64,000 bases of DNA. Origin: Puia sp963703355. GTDB lineage: Bacteria; Bacteroidota; Bacteroidia; Chitinophagales; Chitinophagaceae. Position numbers and translations under genes: made by a program. The notes below the pieces were generated by a model that was not told the origin of the DNA, did no database searches, and saw nothing but the letters and a program-made list of their open reading frames with translations. Each line of letters begins with the position of its first letter. Position 1 is the first letter of the stretch. Location: positions 1,178,001 through 1,242,000 of the forward strand of contig OY969813.1 of NCBI GenBank assembly GCA_963703355.1, given 5' to 3'. Positions 53,365 through 62,128 of the stretch are shown piece after piece.

Positions 53365-54612
53365 CTATTTATTGAAGTATTTTTCCAGTATATCAATCGT
53401 CTTTTTCAGGCCATCCTCCAGATTCATTTTTCCCCCTATGGAAATGGCGTTATTAACAATTTCGGGCGTTTGGACTTTTTCAATCGCATTGGCGAGTTTC
53501 TGCGGTGTGAGCCTTTTAAATGGGATGTGGACGCCCAGTTTTTTACCTTCGATGATTTTACCCCACCAGGGTTGATCCGCTATAATTGAAACGATCACTA
53601 CGGGTATTTTAGCAATCAATACTGCCGCTGTAGTGCCGACCCCTCCATGTATAACAGCGATTTTACATTTTGGCAGCAACCACTGATGGGAAACAGATTT
53701 GATATGAAACAGTCGCGGGTCTTTCGGAAGGTCGAAGGGAAGCGTCCAGCCGCTACAAAATAAAATTCGGTGGCTGGTATTTTCGATGAGGTATTTTATT
53801 GCCAAGGTAATTAGTCCAGGATCAGGAACAGGAATACTGCCAAAGCCAATATATACTGGTCTTTCGCCGTCTTCCAACCATTGTTTCAAATTATCCCGAA
53901 TATTATCAGTTGTTGAAACAGGGAGAAAAAGAAATCCAGTTATATCGTTGTTCTCCTGCCAGTCAGACGGACGCGCGAGAAGTGAAGGACTGAAACAATG
54001 CAGATTTGGAATTTTTTCTACTTCGATCTGTTTCAACAGGGGAATTTTCAATTTCGGCATTTTTAGTGAAGCGCGAAAATCATTGACTATTTTTTTACCT
54101 GCATGGTGATAAGCAAATTCAAAAAAGCGATAGGTAAATAAATTGTATACCGGAAAATCAAAAAAATCCATCATTACCAACGGAAATTCTTTTGTGGGAA
54201 CCGTAGGCAGACTAAGCTGCAATACTGCCCACCGCTTTCCCAGTTTTTCTGCAATGGTATCCACCCAGGGTATTGCAAGCAAACTGGCAACCAGCACATC
54301 AGCATTCTTACAGGATTCCAATATATCCGCGACGATCGTCTTTGCCGTCTCTCTGCTCATTTTCTCCAGATAACGTGAAAAAGACATGAGATCCGCTTTC
54401 CTCAGTACATTACCTGCTTCTTCGGATTGCAACATCTCCTCTACGTTTCCCTTCATCGATATAAACGGGACTTCATAGCTTTCTACGAATCCCTTGAAAT
54501 TTTCATGAGCCATTAACGTAACCTCATGTCCTCTTTTTTTCAGACCGAGCGCCAGTGCAATAAAGGGTTGTACATCACCCCTGGAACCAATAGCTACAAT
54601 GCCGTAATGCAT
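53365..54612 (-). CDS. UGT-type glycosyltransferase (GT1/MGT)
   Basis: 415 aa from the ATG at 54612 (MHYGIVAIGSRGDVQPFIALA). GT-B fold; the start SRGDVQP and the late donor motif HGGVGTTAAVL (about 350-360) match sterol 3-beta-glucosyltransferase-like and macrolide glycosyltransferases. Adds a nucleotide-sugar hexose to a lipid or small molecule. The neighbouring DUF748 gene hints at a lipid substrate; inference. Next to a headless AHSA1 gene. Confidence 0.88.
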   Translation of the reverse strand: MHYGIVAIGSRGDVQPFIALALGLKKRGHEVTLMAHENFKGFVESYEVPFISMKGNVEEMLQSEEAGNVLRKADLMSFSRYLEKMSRETAKTIVADILESCKNADVLVASLLAIPWVDTIAEKLGKRWAVLQLSLPTVPTKEFPLVMMDFFDFPVYNLFTYRFFEFAYHHAGKKIVNDFRASLKMPKLKIPLLKQIEVEKIPNLHCFSPSLLARPSDWQENNDITGFLFLPVSTTDNIRDNLKQWLEDGERPVYIGFGSIPVPDPGLITLAIKYLIENTSHRILFCSGWTLPFDLPKDPRLFHIKSVSHQWLLPKCKIAVIHGGVGTTAAVLIAKIPVVIVSIIADQPWWGKIIEGKKLGVHIPFKRLTPQKLANAIEKVQTPEIVNNAISIGGKMNLEDGLKKTIDILEKYFNK

Positions 54613-54726
54613 AGTATTAAATTTTCCCCGAAGAAACGCAGAGATATTGATATAACAGTGCGGGAATTTCAAACAGTTCTCAGGCAAACCAATAGAATTC
54701 CATTTCTACGGAAAAAATACCATATC

Positions 54727-55086
54727 CTATTGGCTGGATATCACCTGTACCTGCATTTTTGAAATCAACTCTTCGATGATACCCATATTCTTTTTCCATC
54801 CGCTTGTCATTGCTTCAAAAATTTCCTTATTCACGTTTTGAGTGAACCCGGTATGAGCCAGCAAAAGCTCGGTTCCTTTTGCTTTTGGGACCAATGTCCA
54901 GGTTACAATGGTATCCATGTTAATCTTACCTGGCTCCGGACCCGCCTTCCATGAATAAATCAGTTTCTTATAGGGCACTAATTCCAATATTTCACAATAA
55001 ACTTTCCCGTCAAACTCCATTTCTGGTAATGGCCGCATGGAAAACATGAATTTATGACCCATAATGGGCTTGATATCACTATGCAT
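54727..55086 (-). pseudogene. AHSA1/SRPBCC gene lacking its N-terminus
   Basis: 119 codons from ATG 55086 (a TTG precedes it). The frame is open upstream to about 55128 and gives FFTNAELLSQWLMHSD, matching the LTKPELLEQWMG stretch of the intact gene at 34951. The next codons reach an in-frame TAA before the usual first 20 residues (FNAPVEKVW-like), and the GNAT gene ends only 56 bp upstream. So the first strand and helix are deleted. Later motifs are intact (KPIMGHKFMF, VTWTLVPKAKGTELLLAHTGF). Possibly dead or using a shortened start. Confidence 0.65.
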
Positions 55087-55141
55087 CAACCATTGGGAAA
55101 GTAGCTCAGCGTTTGTAAAAAAGGCGGCTAATTATAATTTC

Positions 55142-55636
55142 TTAAGCATTGGAATATACATGTATCGTCTTGTTATCTGATTCAATCTCTTTTTCAAATC
55201 TGAAACCCAATTTAGTAAGCAACCTGATTGATTTCAGGTTTGTCTGTTTTACTGTTGCCAGAATTGTTTGGAATTCAGGAAATGCTGCCGCCATCAGCAT
55301 TACAGCTTTCGTAGCTTCATAGGCATAACCCCTGTTGTTAAAATCCGGGAGAAATGCAAATCCGATATCAAAATGTTCTAAGTAATTTCTCTTTTGAAAA
55401 GAAATGATGCCAATGGAAGTTTTTTTTTCTTTCGTTTTAACCACCCAATAAAACAGATGTTCAGTTTTGAGTAGTTTATGGACGTATGAAATAGCGTCGT
55501 ATTTTGAATACACGTTCCTGTCACCAATATTTTCAAGCCATCCCTTTGTATTAACCAGCACTTTAACGAAGTCGGAATCGTCAACATGTAGTTTTTCTAA
55601 AATAAGTCTTTCGGTTTGTATTACATCCTGCATCAT
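55142..55636 (-). CDS. GNAT-family N-acetyltransferase
   Basis: 164 aa (ATG 55636; ATG 55633 also possible). RimJ/RimL-like: TERLILEKLHVDDSDFVKVL, KEKKTSIGIISFQKRNYLEHFDIGFAFLPDFNNRGYAYEA (acetyl-CoA motif A) and VKQTNLKSIRLLTKLGFRFEKEI. Acetylates an amine of a protein or small molecule; target unknown. Its last codons lie next to the truncated AHSA1 gene. Confidence 0.9.
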   Translation of the reverse strand: MMQDVIQTERLILEKLHVDDSDFVKVLVNTKGWLENIGDRNVYSKYDAISYVHKLLKTEHLFYWVVKTKEKKTSIGIISFQKRNYLEHFDIGFAFLPDFNNRGYAYEATKAVMLMAAAFPEFQTILATVKQTNLKSIRLLTKLGFRFEKEIESDNKTIHVYSNA

Positions 55637-55692
55637 ATTTCCCAAAGCTCAGAATATTTTATCATTCATTAATTTTTCCTCTAACTTTAATT

Positions 55693-57240
55693 ATGAGGAC
55701 TGATACAGTTTGGATAAAAAAAAATATTTCCTCTTCACGCCTATTATGGCCTGTATTGATTTTGGTCTGCATAATATGCAGTTCAGTTATTCTTTTCCCG
55801 GTCTTTCCTGGTCAAATCTCCACAATTACCGACAGTAAAAAATCCATTGCTGTTGTTCCTTTTGTTATTACAGATACGGTTAAAGAGAATAATTATATAA
55901 GCGATGGTATTACGGGCGAAATTGTTCTTCGACTTTCTGGCATTTCCGGATTACATGTTGTTTCAACATATCAGCTTAAGGCGGTTAATTATAAAAATCT
56001 AAGTCCGACACAAATCGCCGCAATATTTCATGTTACTTCCATACTCAGAGGACAGATAAGCAAAGATGGAAAGAACCTGCATATTATCGTTCAACTTATC
56101 GATGCCGTAAGCGGAAAAGAAATCTGGACGAGAAATTTTGAAGCGAGTCTTGACGATTTATTTTCTTTTCAGAATGAACTCGCACAAGTAGTCGCAGAAG
56201 AACTCCAGTCTAAATTAACGGAAGAAGAAAAAAAACGCTTGAGCTTTCGGCCAACTCAAAATCTCGAGGCATATGATCAGTATCTCAAAGGAGTTTATTA
56301 CTGGAACCAGCGTGACAGAATTTCTTTAGCAAAAGGAGTCGGATTTTTTAAAAATGCGATAGCCATAGATTCAAATTATGCGAAAGCCTGGTCGGGTTTA
56401 GCCGATTGTTTCTCTGCGCTTGGATATGGCAGCAATGATCTGCCTGCTGCTGATTTCCTGCAGGCGGAGAAAGCTGCAAACAGGGCTTTATTGCTGGATT
56501 CATCCCTTGCCGAACCGCATACCTCCCTTGGCTATATTTATTTTTACTATTATTGGAACTGGGGGAAAGCGGAAAATGAATTTCTGCACGCCATTCAACT
56601 GAATCCGGATTATCCACTTGCTCACGATGCTTACGTTTATTTGCTTACAGCCCGTGAGCGGTACGCCGAAGCCAGTCTTGAAATGGAAAAAGCACTGAAT
56701 CTGGATCCTTCATCAGCCTACATTCAAACTGATAAAGGATTTTCATTGTATTACGCCAGACATTATAATCAGGCGATCGCAGCCTTAATGGATGTGCATA
56801 TCAGATATCCGGAATACCCTTTATCCTGGTTATGGCTTGGAAGGGCTTATCAGGAGAAAAAAAAATATTCTGAATGCCTGATTGCATATCAGAAGTCACT
56901 CGTTAAGGATCCTTCGTGGCCGGTCGCTGTCGCAGCTACAGGTTTCGTTTTTGGTATTACCGGTCAAAAAGCAGAAGCGGAAAAACGATTGCAACAAATG
57001 AAAGAATTGATGAAGACACGTTATGTTACGCCGTATGCCATGGCATTGGTATATGCCAGTTTGAGAAATAAAGATAAAACTTTTGAATTTCTGAACCGGG
57101 CTTATGCCCAAAGGTCACATTGGCTGGTCTGGCTGAAACAGGATCCACGATGGGCATATATCAAAACGGATCCGCGTTACCTTGCACTAATTCAGAAAAT
57201 CGGTTTGAATTCAACGAACATACCTTTAAAACGGGATTGA
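55693..57240 (+). CDS. Membrane-anchored TolB-like/TPR protein
   Basis: 515 aa. One TM (LLWPVLILVCIICSSVILF), then a TolB-N/FlgO-like domain with KSIAVVPFVITDT, YISDGITGEIVLRLSGISGLHVVS, TSILRGQISKDGKNLHIIVQLIDAVSGKEIWTRNFEASLDDLF, then about eight TPRs (190-500). In bacteria this pair usually follows a cyclase, kinase or HTH output domain; here the N-terminus is only a membrane anchor, so it is a scaffold. Its end is 1 bp from the convergent LytS kinase. Confidence 0.8.
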   Translation: MRTDTVWIKKNISSSRLLWPVLILVCIICSSVILFPVFPGQISTITDSKKSIAVVPFVITDTVKENNYISDGITGEIVLRLSGISGLHVVSTYQLKAVNYKNLSPTQIAAIFHVTSILRGQISKDGKNLHIIVQLIDAVSGKEIWTRNFEASLDDLFSFQNELAQVVAEELQSKLTEEEKKRLSFRPTQNLEAYDQYLKGVYYWNQRDRISLAKGVGFFKNAIAIDSNYAKAWSGLADCFSALGYGSNDLPAADFLQAEKAANRALLLDSSLAEPHTSLGYIYFYYYWNWGKAENEFLHAIQLNPDYPLAHDAYVYLLTARERYAEASLEMEKALNLDPSSAYIQTDKGFSLYYARHYNQAIAALMDVHIRYPEYPLSWLWLGRAYQEKKKYSECLIAYQKSLVKDPSWPVAVAATGFVFGITGQKAEAEKRLQQMKELMKTRYVTPYAMALVYASLRNKDKTFEFLNRAYAQRSHWLVWLKQDPRWAYIKTDPRYLALIQKIGLNSTNIPLKRD

Positions 57241-57241
57241 T

Positions 57242-59002
57242 TCAACTCTGTGTAATCGGGATTTCGAGGTGCACTTTCGTGCCGCTAATTTTTCCAGAAG
57301 CATCGTTCATGTCCTCGGTGCAAATTGTCGATGGATTCTCCGGACTACCAAGGAGTTCCAGGCGCTCCTTTGTAAATTGAATGCCAAACGATTTGCCGTG
57401 ATCAGGATGATTCTGGTTCATATTTTTTGATCTGCTGATGCCAATTCCATTGTCCAGAATATCACATACAAGACGATTATTTTTCAGATGAAAATGTATC
57501 CTGATTAGGCCATGATGTTTCATTTCAGGCTCAAACCCATGCCAGATGGCATTTTCCACAAAGGGTTGAATTATCAGCGAGGGAACCAGTAAATCTTCGG
57601 TTTGTATATCAGATGTATGTATTTCATATTGGAATGAATTTTCGAAACGGAGTGTCTCTAAGTCCATATACAATTTCAAAGCATTCAATTCTTCTTCGAG
57701 GGTAATAAATGAGTCGCCGGATTTTTCCAATACGATGCGAATAAGTCGTGCAAACTTGGTGAGATAATCCGCCGCTTTCTCGGCTTCATTGCCAATAATA
57801 AAACGATTGATGGAATTCAGGCAATTAAATATAAAATGCGGATTCATTTGTGCGCGTAGTGCTTTGATCTCCAGTTCGATCTTTTGCTGTTCTAATGTTG
57901 CTTTTGTTTTTTCAGACTCAAGCCTTTGAATCGTCATTTCGTTTTCTACTATTTGCCTCTGTCTGATCGCCGCTTTTCGCTTCACAATCAGATAACGTGA
58001 CAACAAAAAAGTGAAGAGCATTAATAACAAAATCCCGATCAGCAGAATATTTTTAAATAATGCCTGTTTTTGCATATTCATTTCCTGGATTTCATTCTCC
58101 TGATTCATTCGGCTGATCTGTTGCTCATAAGTAAGGGCAGCCATTTTACCGCGTGTTTGTGCATTTAAAACGATATCACGGGCAACGGCATATTTCCGGA
58201 AGTAAAAATTGGAACTGTCGATCAGACCCATCTGTTCAAAAGCATCTGAAATTATTTTGTATCCGTCGCGCAGATACTGTACCGCGTCTTTAACAAGTGC
58301 TTTTTCTACGCCGGTTCGTCCAAATCTAATGGCCGCCTTTGGATCACCGAGTACTGCATAAACTTTGGCAATATCCAGCATTACTCGCAGATCAGTTATT
58401 TCGCTTGCATTGTTCTTTGCGGAGTCAAAATTTTCTAAAGAATTCTGGAATTTGCCCTGTCGAAAAAGAAATTCTCCTGTACTTAAGCGATAGTTTGCGG
58501 TATCAATGCGGAACCGCTTTGAGTAACGGTTAAAATAAACCCACGCAGAGTCATATTGTGAACTGTTGGCAAATGTTTCCGCAATCTTTAATTCCAGATT
58601 GTTATTTGCGAATTGGTCGCTTATTTTTTCGCGGATATCCAACGCCCGTCGAAAATAATTTAATGCGTGGGGATAATCTTCTATCGCACTGTACAATTTG
58701 CCCAATCCTGTTAAAGCTTCTAAAATACTTTCAGCTCTGCCGGAACCGATGGCAATATTGTAAAGTTGCTCAGCATAATCGAAACTTCTGGCATAATCCC
58801 CACTCTCGAGATAGATTTCAAACATGGTTTCGAGAGACAAATAAAGACTGTCGTCGTTGCCTGATTGCAATGCGGCCGCATATATTCTATTGTTTCGTGC
58901 GATAACGGTGTCCCGGTTGACGAAATCTGCTTGATCATCTGGCTGTCCACTGCAACCCGACGAGAAAAATAAAAATAAAGCCGCCGCGATCGTTTTGATC
59001 AT
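57242..59002 (-). CDS. LytS-type sensor histidine kinase with TPR sensor
   Basis: 586 aa. Lipobox-like signal (FLFFSSGC, Cys17), TPR region (about 35-270, with ALNYFRRALDIREKI), one TM (LIGILLLMLFTFLLSRYLI), coiled coil, then the His_kinase domain QMNPHFIFNCLNSINRFII and HATPase motifs VENAIWHGFE and DNGIGISRSK. Partner is probably the LytTR regulator at 60222. Expected to sense an envelope or nutrient cue through the TPRs. Convergent with 55693. Confidence 0.9.
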   Translation of the reverse strand: MIKTIAAALFLFFSSGCSGQPDDQADFVNRDTVIARNNRIYAAALQSGNDDSLYLSLETMFEIYLESGDYARSFDYAEQLYNIAIGSGRAESILEALTGLGKLYSAIEDYPHALNYFRRALDIREKISDQFANNNLELKIAETFANSSQYDSAWVYFNRYSKRFRIDTANYRLSTGEFLFRQGKFQNSLENFDSAKNNASEITDLRVMLDIAKVYAVLGDPKAAIRFGRTGVEKALVKDAVQYLRDGYKIISDAFEQMGLIDSSNFYFRKYAVARDIVLNAQTRGKMAALTYEQQISRMNQENEIQEMNMQKQALFKNILLIGILLLMLFTFLLSRYLIVKRKAAIRQRQIVENEMTIQRLESEKTKATLEQQKIELEIKALRAQMNPHFIFNCLNSINRFIIGNEAEKAADYLTKFARLIRIVLEKSGDSFITLEEELNALKLYMDLETLRFENSFQYEIHTSDIQTEDLLVPSLIIQPFVENAIWHGFEPEMKHHGLIRIHFHLKNNRLVCDILDNGIGISRSKNMNQNHPDHGKSFGIQFTKERLELLGSPENPSTICTEDMNDASGKISGTKVHLEIPITQS

Positions 59003-59031
59003 TTACTGAAATTACTTCTTTTTAGAAAGCC

Positions 59032-59544
59032 TTATTTAAAGGCAACTCCAAAAAATACGGATGCACCAATTGAAGGAGGCTGACTATTACCGAATCTCAA
59101 GGGAATGCCCAAGGCTACAAATAAACTGTTCTTTTTCTGCGGAGTGAATACTTTTGTAAGTACAGTGCTCTCACCAAAGCGACCGGCGGTTTCGAATGCA
59201 ATTCGGGTGATAAGCAGGAATCCTTTTTTCATACGAAAAACGGGACCTGGGTCAAAGATGAAATTGGTAACCCGGCTATTGCCCCCGGTCGTCGTAATTA
59301 CCGGAGACACATCGTAACTAAATCCGAATCTGTCGCTGTATAATATATTTATACCTGTGGCAAAACCCAGTGTAAATGTGGTAGAAAAATTCCATGTCGT
59401 TGTTTCGGAATTCGTGGAAACGATTGGCACAAAGATACTGGTATACACCACCGTTTTGGGATAAACAAGTAGGCTGGAGCTTTGAGAAAAGGTAAGCAGC
59501 GGGCATAACATCAGCAAATGAATTAAAACTCTTTTCTTATTCAT
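59032..59544 (-). CDS. Hypothetical outer-membrane barrel-like protein
   Basis: 170 aa with signal peptide (about 1-20, ending TFSQ). Beta-rich with aromatic strand ends (YTSIFVPIV, FTLGFATGINILY, GFSYDVSPVI, FLLITRIAFETA, FVALGIPLRF, ending SVFFGVAFK), consistent with a small outer-membrane barrel. Not recognised. Second of two envelope genes lying between a LytTR regulator and a LytS kinase, 29 bp upstream of the latter. Confidence 0.6.
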   Translation of the reverse strand: MNKKRVLIHLLMLCPLLTFSQSSSLLVYPKTVVYTSIFVPIVSTNSETTTWNFSTTFTLGFATGINILYSDRFGFSYDVSPVITTTGGNSRVTNFIFDPGPVFRMKKGFLLITRIAFETAGRFGESTVLTKVFTPQKKNSLFVALGIPLRFGNSQPPSIGASVFFGVAFK

Positions 59545-59590
59545 TATGGTGGTTGTTTAGGTTGTTGTCCCGCTGCAAACTTCCGCTCAA

Positions 59591-60100
59591 TTACCTAACA
59601 GTATATTCGTCACAATTGCTGGTGAGAACGGTATTTAATGTAACGGCATCTATAATCTGAAAGTGAATGCGGAACTGCGTCCCTCTCGCAATTGAAGTGA
59701 TATCCCGGAAGAGCGTTTCATGTCCATTACCCCTCCCATCTGTGTGAATTGATTGTGCAACAAGCCCCAATCCGAGGGTGAGCCACGCTGTACTCGTACA
59801 ATCCGCGTCCGTGATGGGATTCACGGCTCTCTGAAGAAGATAATCGTGATTGGGTTTCATGTTATTCAGCCAGGTGTCCAGGGTAATAATGCGATTCGTA
59901 TCCGGGTCCTGCCGGAATTCGATAAAGCCTCTTTCCAGACCACCGGTTTTCACATTCGCAGGCAGGAGATCAACATTGATATTGTAAATTCCAAGATCTT
60001 CATCGGGGGGCAGGCTTTTATCACAGGCGACAAATGACATAAAAAATAACATCAATATTCCCATTCGGGAATGGCTACTCAATTTGAGGAACATTTTCAT
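59591..60100 (-). CDS. Hypothetical lipoprotein
   Basis: 169 aa. Lipobox MSFVAC with Cys26; the first mature part DKSLPPDEDLGIYNINVDLLP is followed by two Cys in the second half (DADC and TSNC), possibly disulfide-bonded. Immunoglobulin-like beta pattern (RGFIEFRQDP, TQFRIHFQIIDAV). Not recognised. Same strand as the flanking LytTR and barrel genes. Confidence 0.6.
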   Translation of the reverse strand: MKMFLKLSSHSRMGILMLFFMSFVACDKSLPPDEDLGIYNINVDLLPANVKTGGLERGFIEFRQDPDTNRIITLDTWLNNMKPNHDYLLQRAVNPITDADCTSTAWLTLGLGLVAQSIHTDGRGNGHETLFRDITSIARGTQFRIHFQIIDAVTLNTVLTSNCDEYTVR

Positions 60101-60158
60101 AAAAGAAGTTTTAATGATGAATAATCCCTAAACTAGCTTAAACTAATGATGCCAGTGG

Positions 60159-60173
60159 GTTCACTGAGTGAAC
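60159..60173. promoter_or_regulatory. Perfect 7-bp inverted repeat before the lipoprotein gene
   Basis: GTTCACTGAGTGAAC with a single central base. It sits 59 bp before the start codon of the lipoprotein at 60100 and after the regulator gene. Candidate operator, or the stem of a short hairpin. Confidence 0.35.
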
Positions 60174-60221
60174 TGCGAAAACGAGTGAGTCAGATGCGAT
60201 ATATGCACGTCTGGGCGTTAG

Positions 60222-60977
60222 TTAAACCTGCAGCTGAGTGATGAATTTCATCAGTACCTCTTTGCGGTTTCGGGATACCGGCACTTCCAAACCATTACTT
60301 ACAATCAGTTCGCCACCCTCGCCCTTATTATAACGGATAGCGCAATCCAGGTTAACAAGCCAGGATTTATGGGCCCGAAAAAACGGTGCTGTATGTAAAA
60401 TATATTCTATCTCTTTCAATGTTCTCGAAACGATCAGTGTTCTTCCATTGATAAGGTGAACACGAGTATAATTGCTGCTGCCCTCACAAACGACGATATC
60501 AGTCATGGAAATCAATTCGAATCCGTGCAGTGTCGGAAATGCCATTTTTCGAAATGACCGATCAGGATTCCTGCTTGTTTGTGTGAGAAGAGCAGCAAGT
60601 TGAGTTATTGAAACCTGTTGTTCGTTCTTGATGGCTTTTTCTAATGCTTTGAGCAATTCATCTTTATCAATCGGTTTCAACAGATAATCGAGGGCCCCGG
60701 CACGAATCGCCCGAAGTGCATGTTGATCATAGGCTGTAGTAAAAATTATCTGAAAGGAATGGGATTCCAATTTTTCCAGCATTTGAAAACCATTCTGCAC
60801 CGGCATCTCCACATCCAAAAAAATCAGACCAGGCGAAAGTTCCTTAATTTTCGTTATCCCATCCATGCCATTTGAACAAACCCCAACTACTTCTACCTCC
60901 GGGCAATATTTATTTAGCTGCCAGGAAAGGTTATCACAGCAATGTTTCTCGTCATCGATAATCAGTGCGCGAATCAT
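60222..60977 (-). CDS. LytTR-family response regulator
   Basis: 251 aa. Receiver domain with acidic DDEKHCC, phosphoacceptor Asp55 in LIFLDVEMPVQNG and Lys in YLLKPID; then a LytTR DNA-binding domain (about 145-250: MTDIVVCEGSSNYTRVHLINGRTLIVSRTLKEIE, FFRAHKSWLVNLD, VPVSRNRKEVLMKF). Partner of the LytS kinase at 57242, three genes away on the same strand. Target sites are usually direct repeats. Confidence 0.95.
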   Translation of the reverse strand: MIRALIIDDEKHCCDNLSWQLNKYCPEVEVVGVCSNGMDGITKIKELSPGLIFLDVEMPVQNGFQMLEKLESHSFQIIFTTAYDQHALRAIRAGALDYLLKPIDKDELLKALEKAIKNEQQVSITQLAALLTQTSRNPDRSFRKMAFPTLHGFELISMTDIVVCEGSSNYTRVHLINGRTLIVSRTLKEIEYILHTAPFFRAHKSWLVNLDCAIRYNKGEGGELIVSNGLEVPVSRNRKEVLMKFITQLQV

Positions 60978-60995
60978 TCAACCAAGTTAACCAAA

Positions 60996-61026
60996 TTTGA
61001 CATTATCACAGTTAGTCGTAAATTGT
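60996..61026 (+). promoter_or_regulatory. Promoter for the DUF2911 gene
   Basis: TTTG at 60996-60999 and TAAATTGT at 61019-61026, exactly 19 bp apart, one mismatch from TTTG-N19-TAnnTTTG. The ATG follows 22 bp later at 61048. Divergent from the LytTR gene. Confidence 0.6.
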
Positions 61027-61047
61027 TAAACAAAAAATCACCAGATC

Positions 61048-61575
61048 ATGAAAATAAAGATGCATTTTCTCAGACTTTCACTGGTTCTTTCTCTTTTTAC
61101 TTTAACCATAAATGCCCACGCGCAAAAAACGAGACAAAGTCCCCATGATACAGTTACTGCTCAAATCAATGGCGCTAACATTCGTGTTACTTTTGGAAGT
61201 CCTGCAGTAAAAGGCCGTACGATTTGGGGAGATCTGGTTCCTTACGACAAACCCTGGCGTGGTGGTGCTGACGAAGCCACACTTTTCACAACAGATAAAG
61301 ACATTACGATTGATGGAAAAAAATTAGCCGCGGGCACATATAGCTTATTCGTTACACCTTCCAAAGACAAATGGACCTATATTTTCAACTCACAAACGGG
61401 GCAATGGGGAATTAAAATGGGTGGCGTTGCCAATTTCGACGAGTCAAAAAATGTTCTTACCGTTACGGCAGACCCAAAAACAGTACCCATGGAAGAACAT
61501 TTGAAATATGTGTTCGACGGAAAAATGTTTGGTTTAAACTGGGCCCAACAGCAGGCACTCGTTAAGATAAAATAG
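61048..61575 (+). CDS. DUF2911 secreted protein
   Basis: 175 aa with signal peptide (about 1-25, ending NAHAQ). Family motifs: RQSPHDTVTAQINGANI, VTFGSPAVKGRTIWGDLVPYDKPWRGGADEATLF, GTYSLFVTPSKDKWTYIFN and GQWGIK. Jelly-roll-like; function unknown, widespread in Bacteroidota periplasm. Own promoter and a following terminator. Confidence 0.93.
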   Translation: MKIKMHFLRLSLVLSLFTLTINAHAQKTRQSPHDTVTAQINGANIRVTFGSPAVKGRTIWGDLVPYDKPWRGGADEATLFTTDKDITIDGKKLAAGTYSLFVTPSKDKWTYIFNSQTGQWGIKMGGVANFDESKNVLTVTADPKTVPMEEHLKYVFDGKMFGLNWAQQQALVKIK

Positions 61576-61596
61576 CCAATTATTAAAAATAGATTA

Positions 61597-61637
61597 AAAG
61601 GGTTTGCGAAAATGTATTATTTGCAAACCTTTTTTTA
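61597..61637 (+). terminator. Terminator after the DUF2911 gene
   Basis: Stem GGTTTGC / GCAAACC with a 15-nt AT-rich loop, followed by eight T. Rightward. Located 26 bp after the stop codon; also ends near the convergent acidic protein gene at 61661. Confidence 0.75.
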
Positions 61638-61660
61638 TTGATGACCCGAAGAAAAACGTT

Positions 61661-61954
61661 TTAACGATCTTCTTCCTTATCTTCTTCAAGATCGTTATGG
61701 TCGTCACCCCCAATGCTATAGTAATTATTTTCTTCGTCCTCTTCGCCAATCTCTTCATCTGCATCGTCGAGTTCAGCGCCCGGGACATCGAGGCCTTCTG
61801 ATAATTTGGCACTTAGTTTTGCTTCTTCATCTTCATCCTCCAAAGAAACTTCTTTCTCTTTAGCATAAATATCTTCATCTGCAGCATATATGGGAAGTGG
61901 GAATTTCTTGTCTTCCGAGTTCAATTTTTCAGGTTCGCTTGATTTCTTTTTCAT
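61661..61954 (-). CDS. Small acidic conserved protein
   Basis: 97 aa, very rich in Asp and Glu (about 40%), no signal or hydrophobic segment, likely disordered. Recognisable pieces FPLPIYAADEDIY, GLDVPGAELDDADEEIGEEDEENNYYS and GGDDHNDLEED occur in small Bacteroidota proteins of unknown function. Monocistronic. Confidence 0.75.
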   Translation of the reverse strand: MKKKSSEPEKLNSEDKKFPLPIYAADEDIYAKEKEVSLEDEDEEAKLSAKLSEGLDVPGAELDDADEEIGEEDEENNYYSIGGDDHNDLEEDKEEDR

Positions 61955-62128
61955 ATGAATTATTTTTTGGCTATTGTTATGTCTTATTCGGCCTTAGAGA
62001 TTAAAGTTCACACTTTTTTTGTCAATAATGCATCATATAAATATAGGCCGAATGAACATGATGCCTAATCCATGTTGCATAAGTTATGCCAAAGAGAGGG
62101 CTAATTGATTGTCGGTAAATACAATGAG

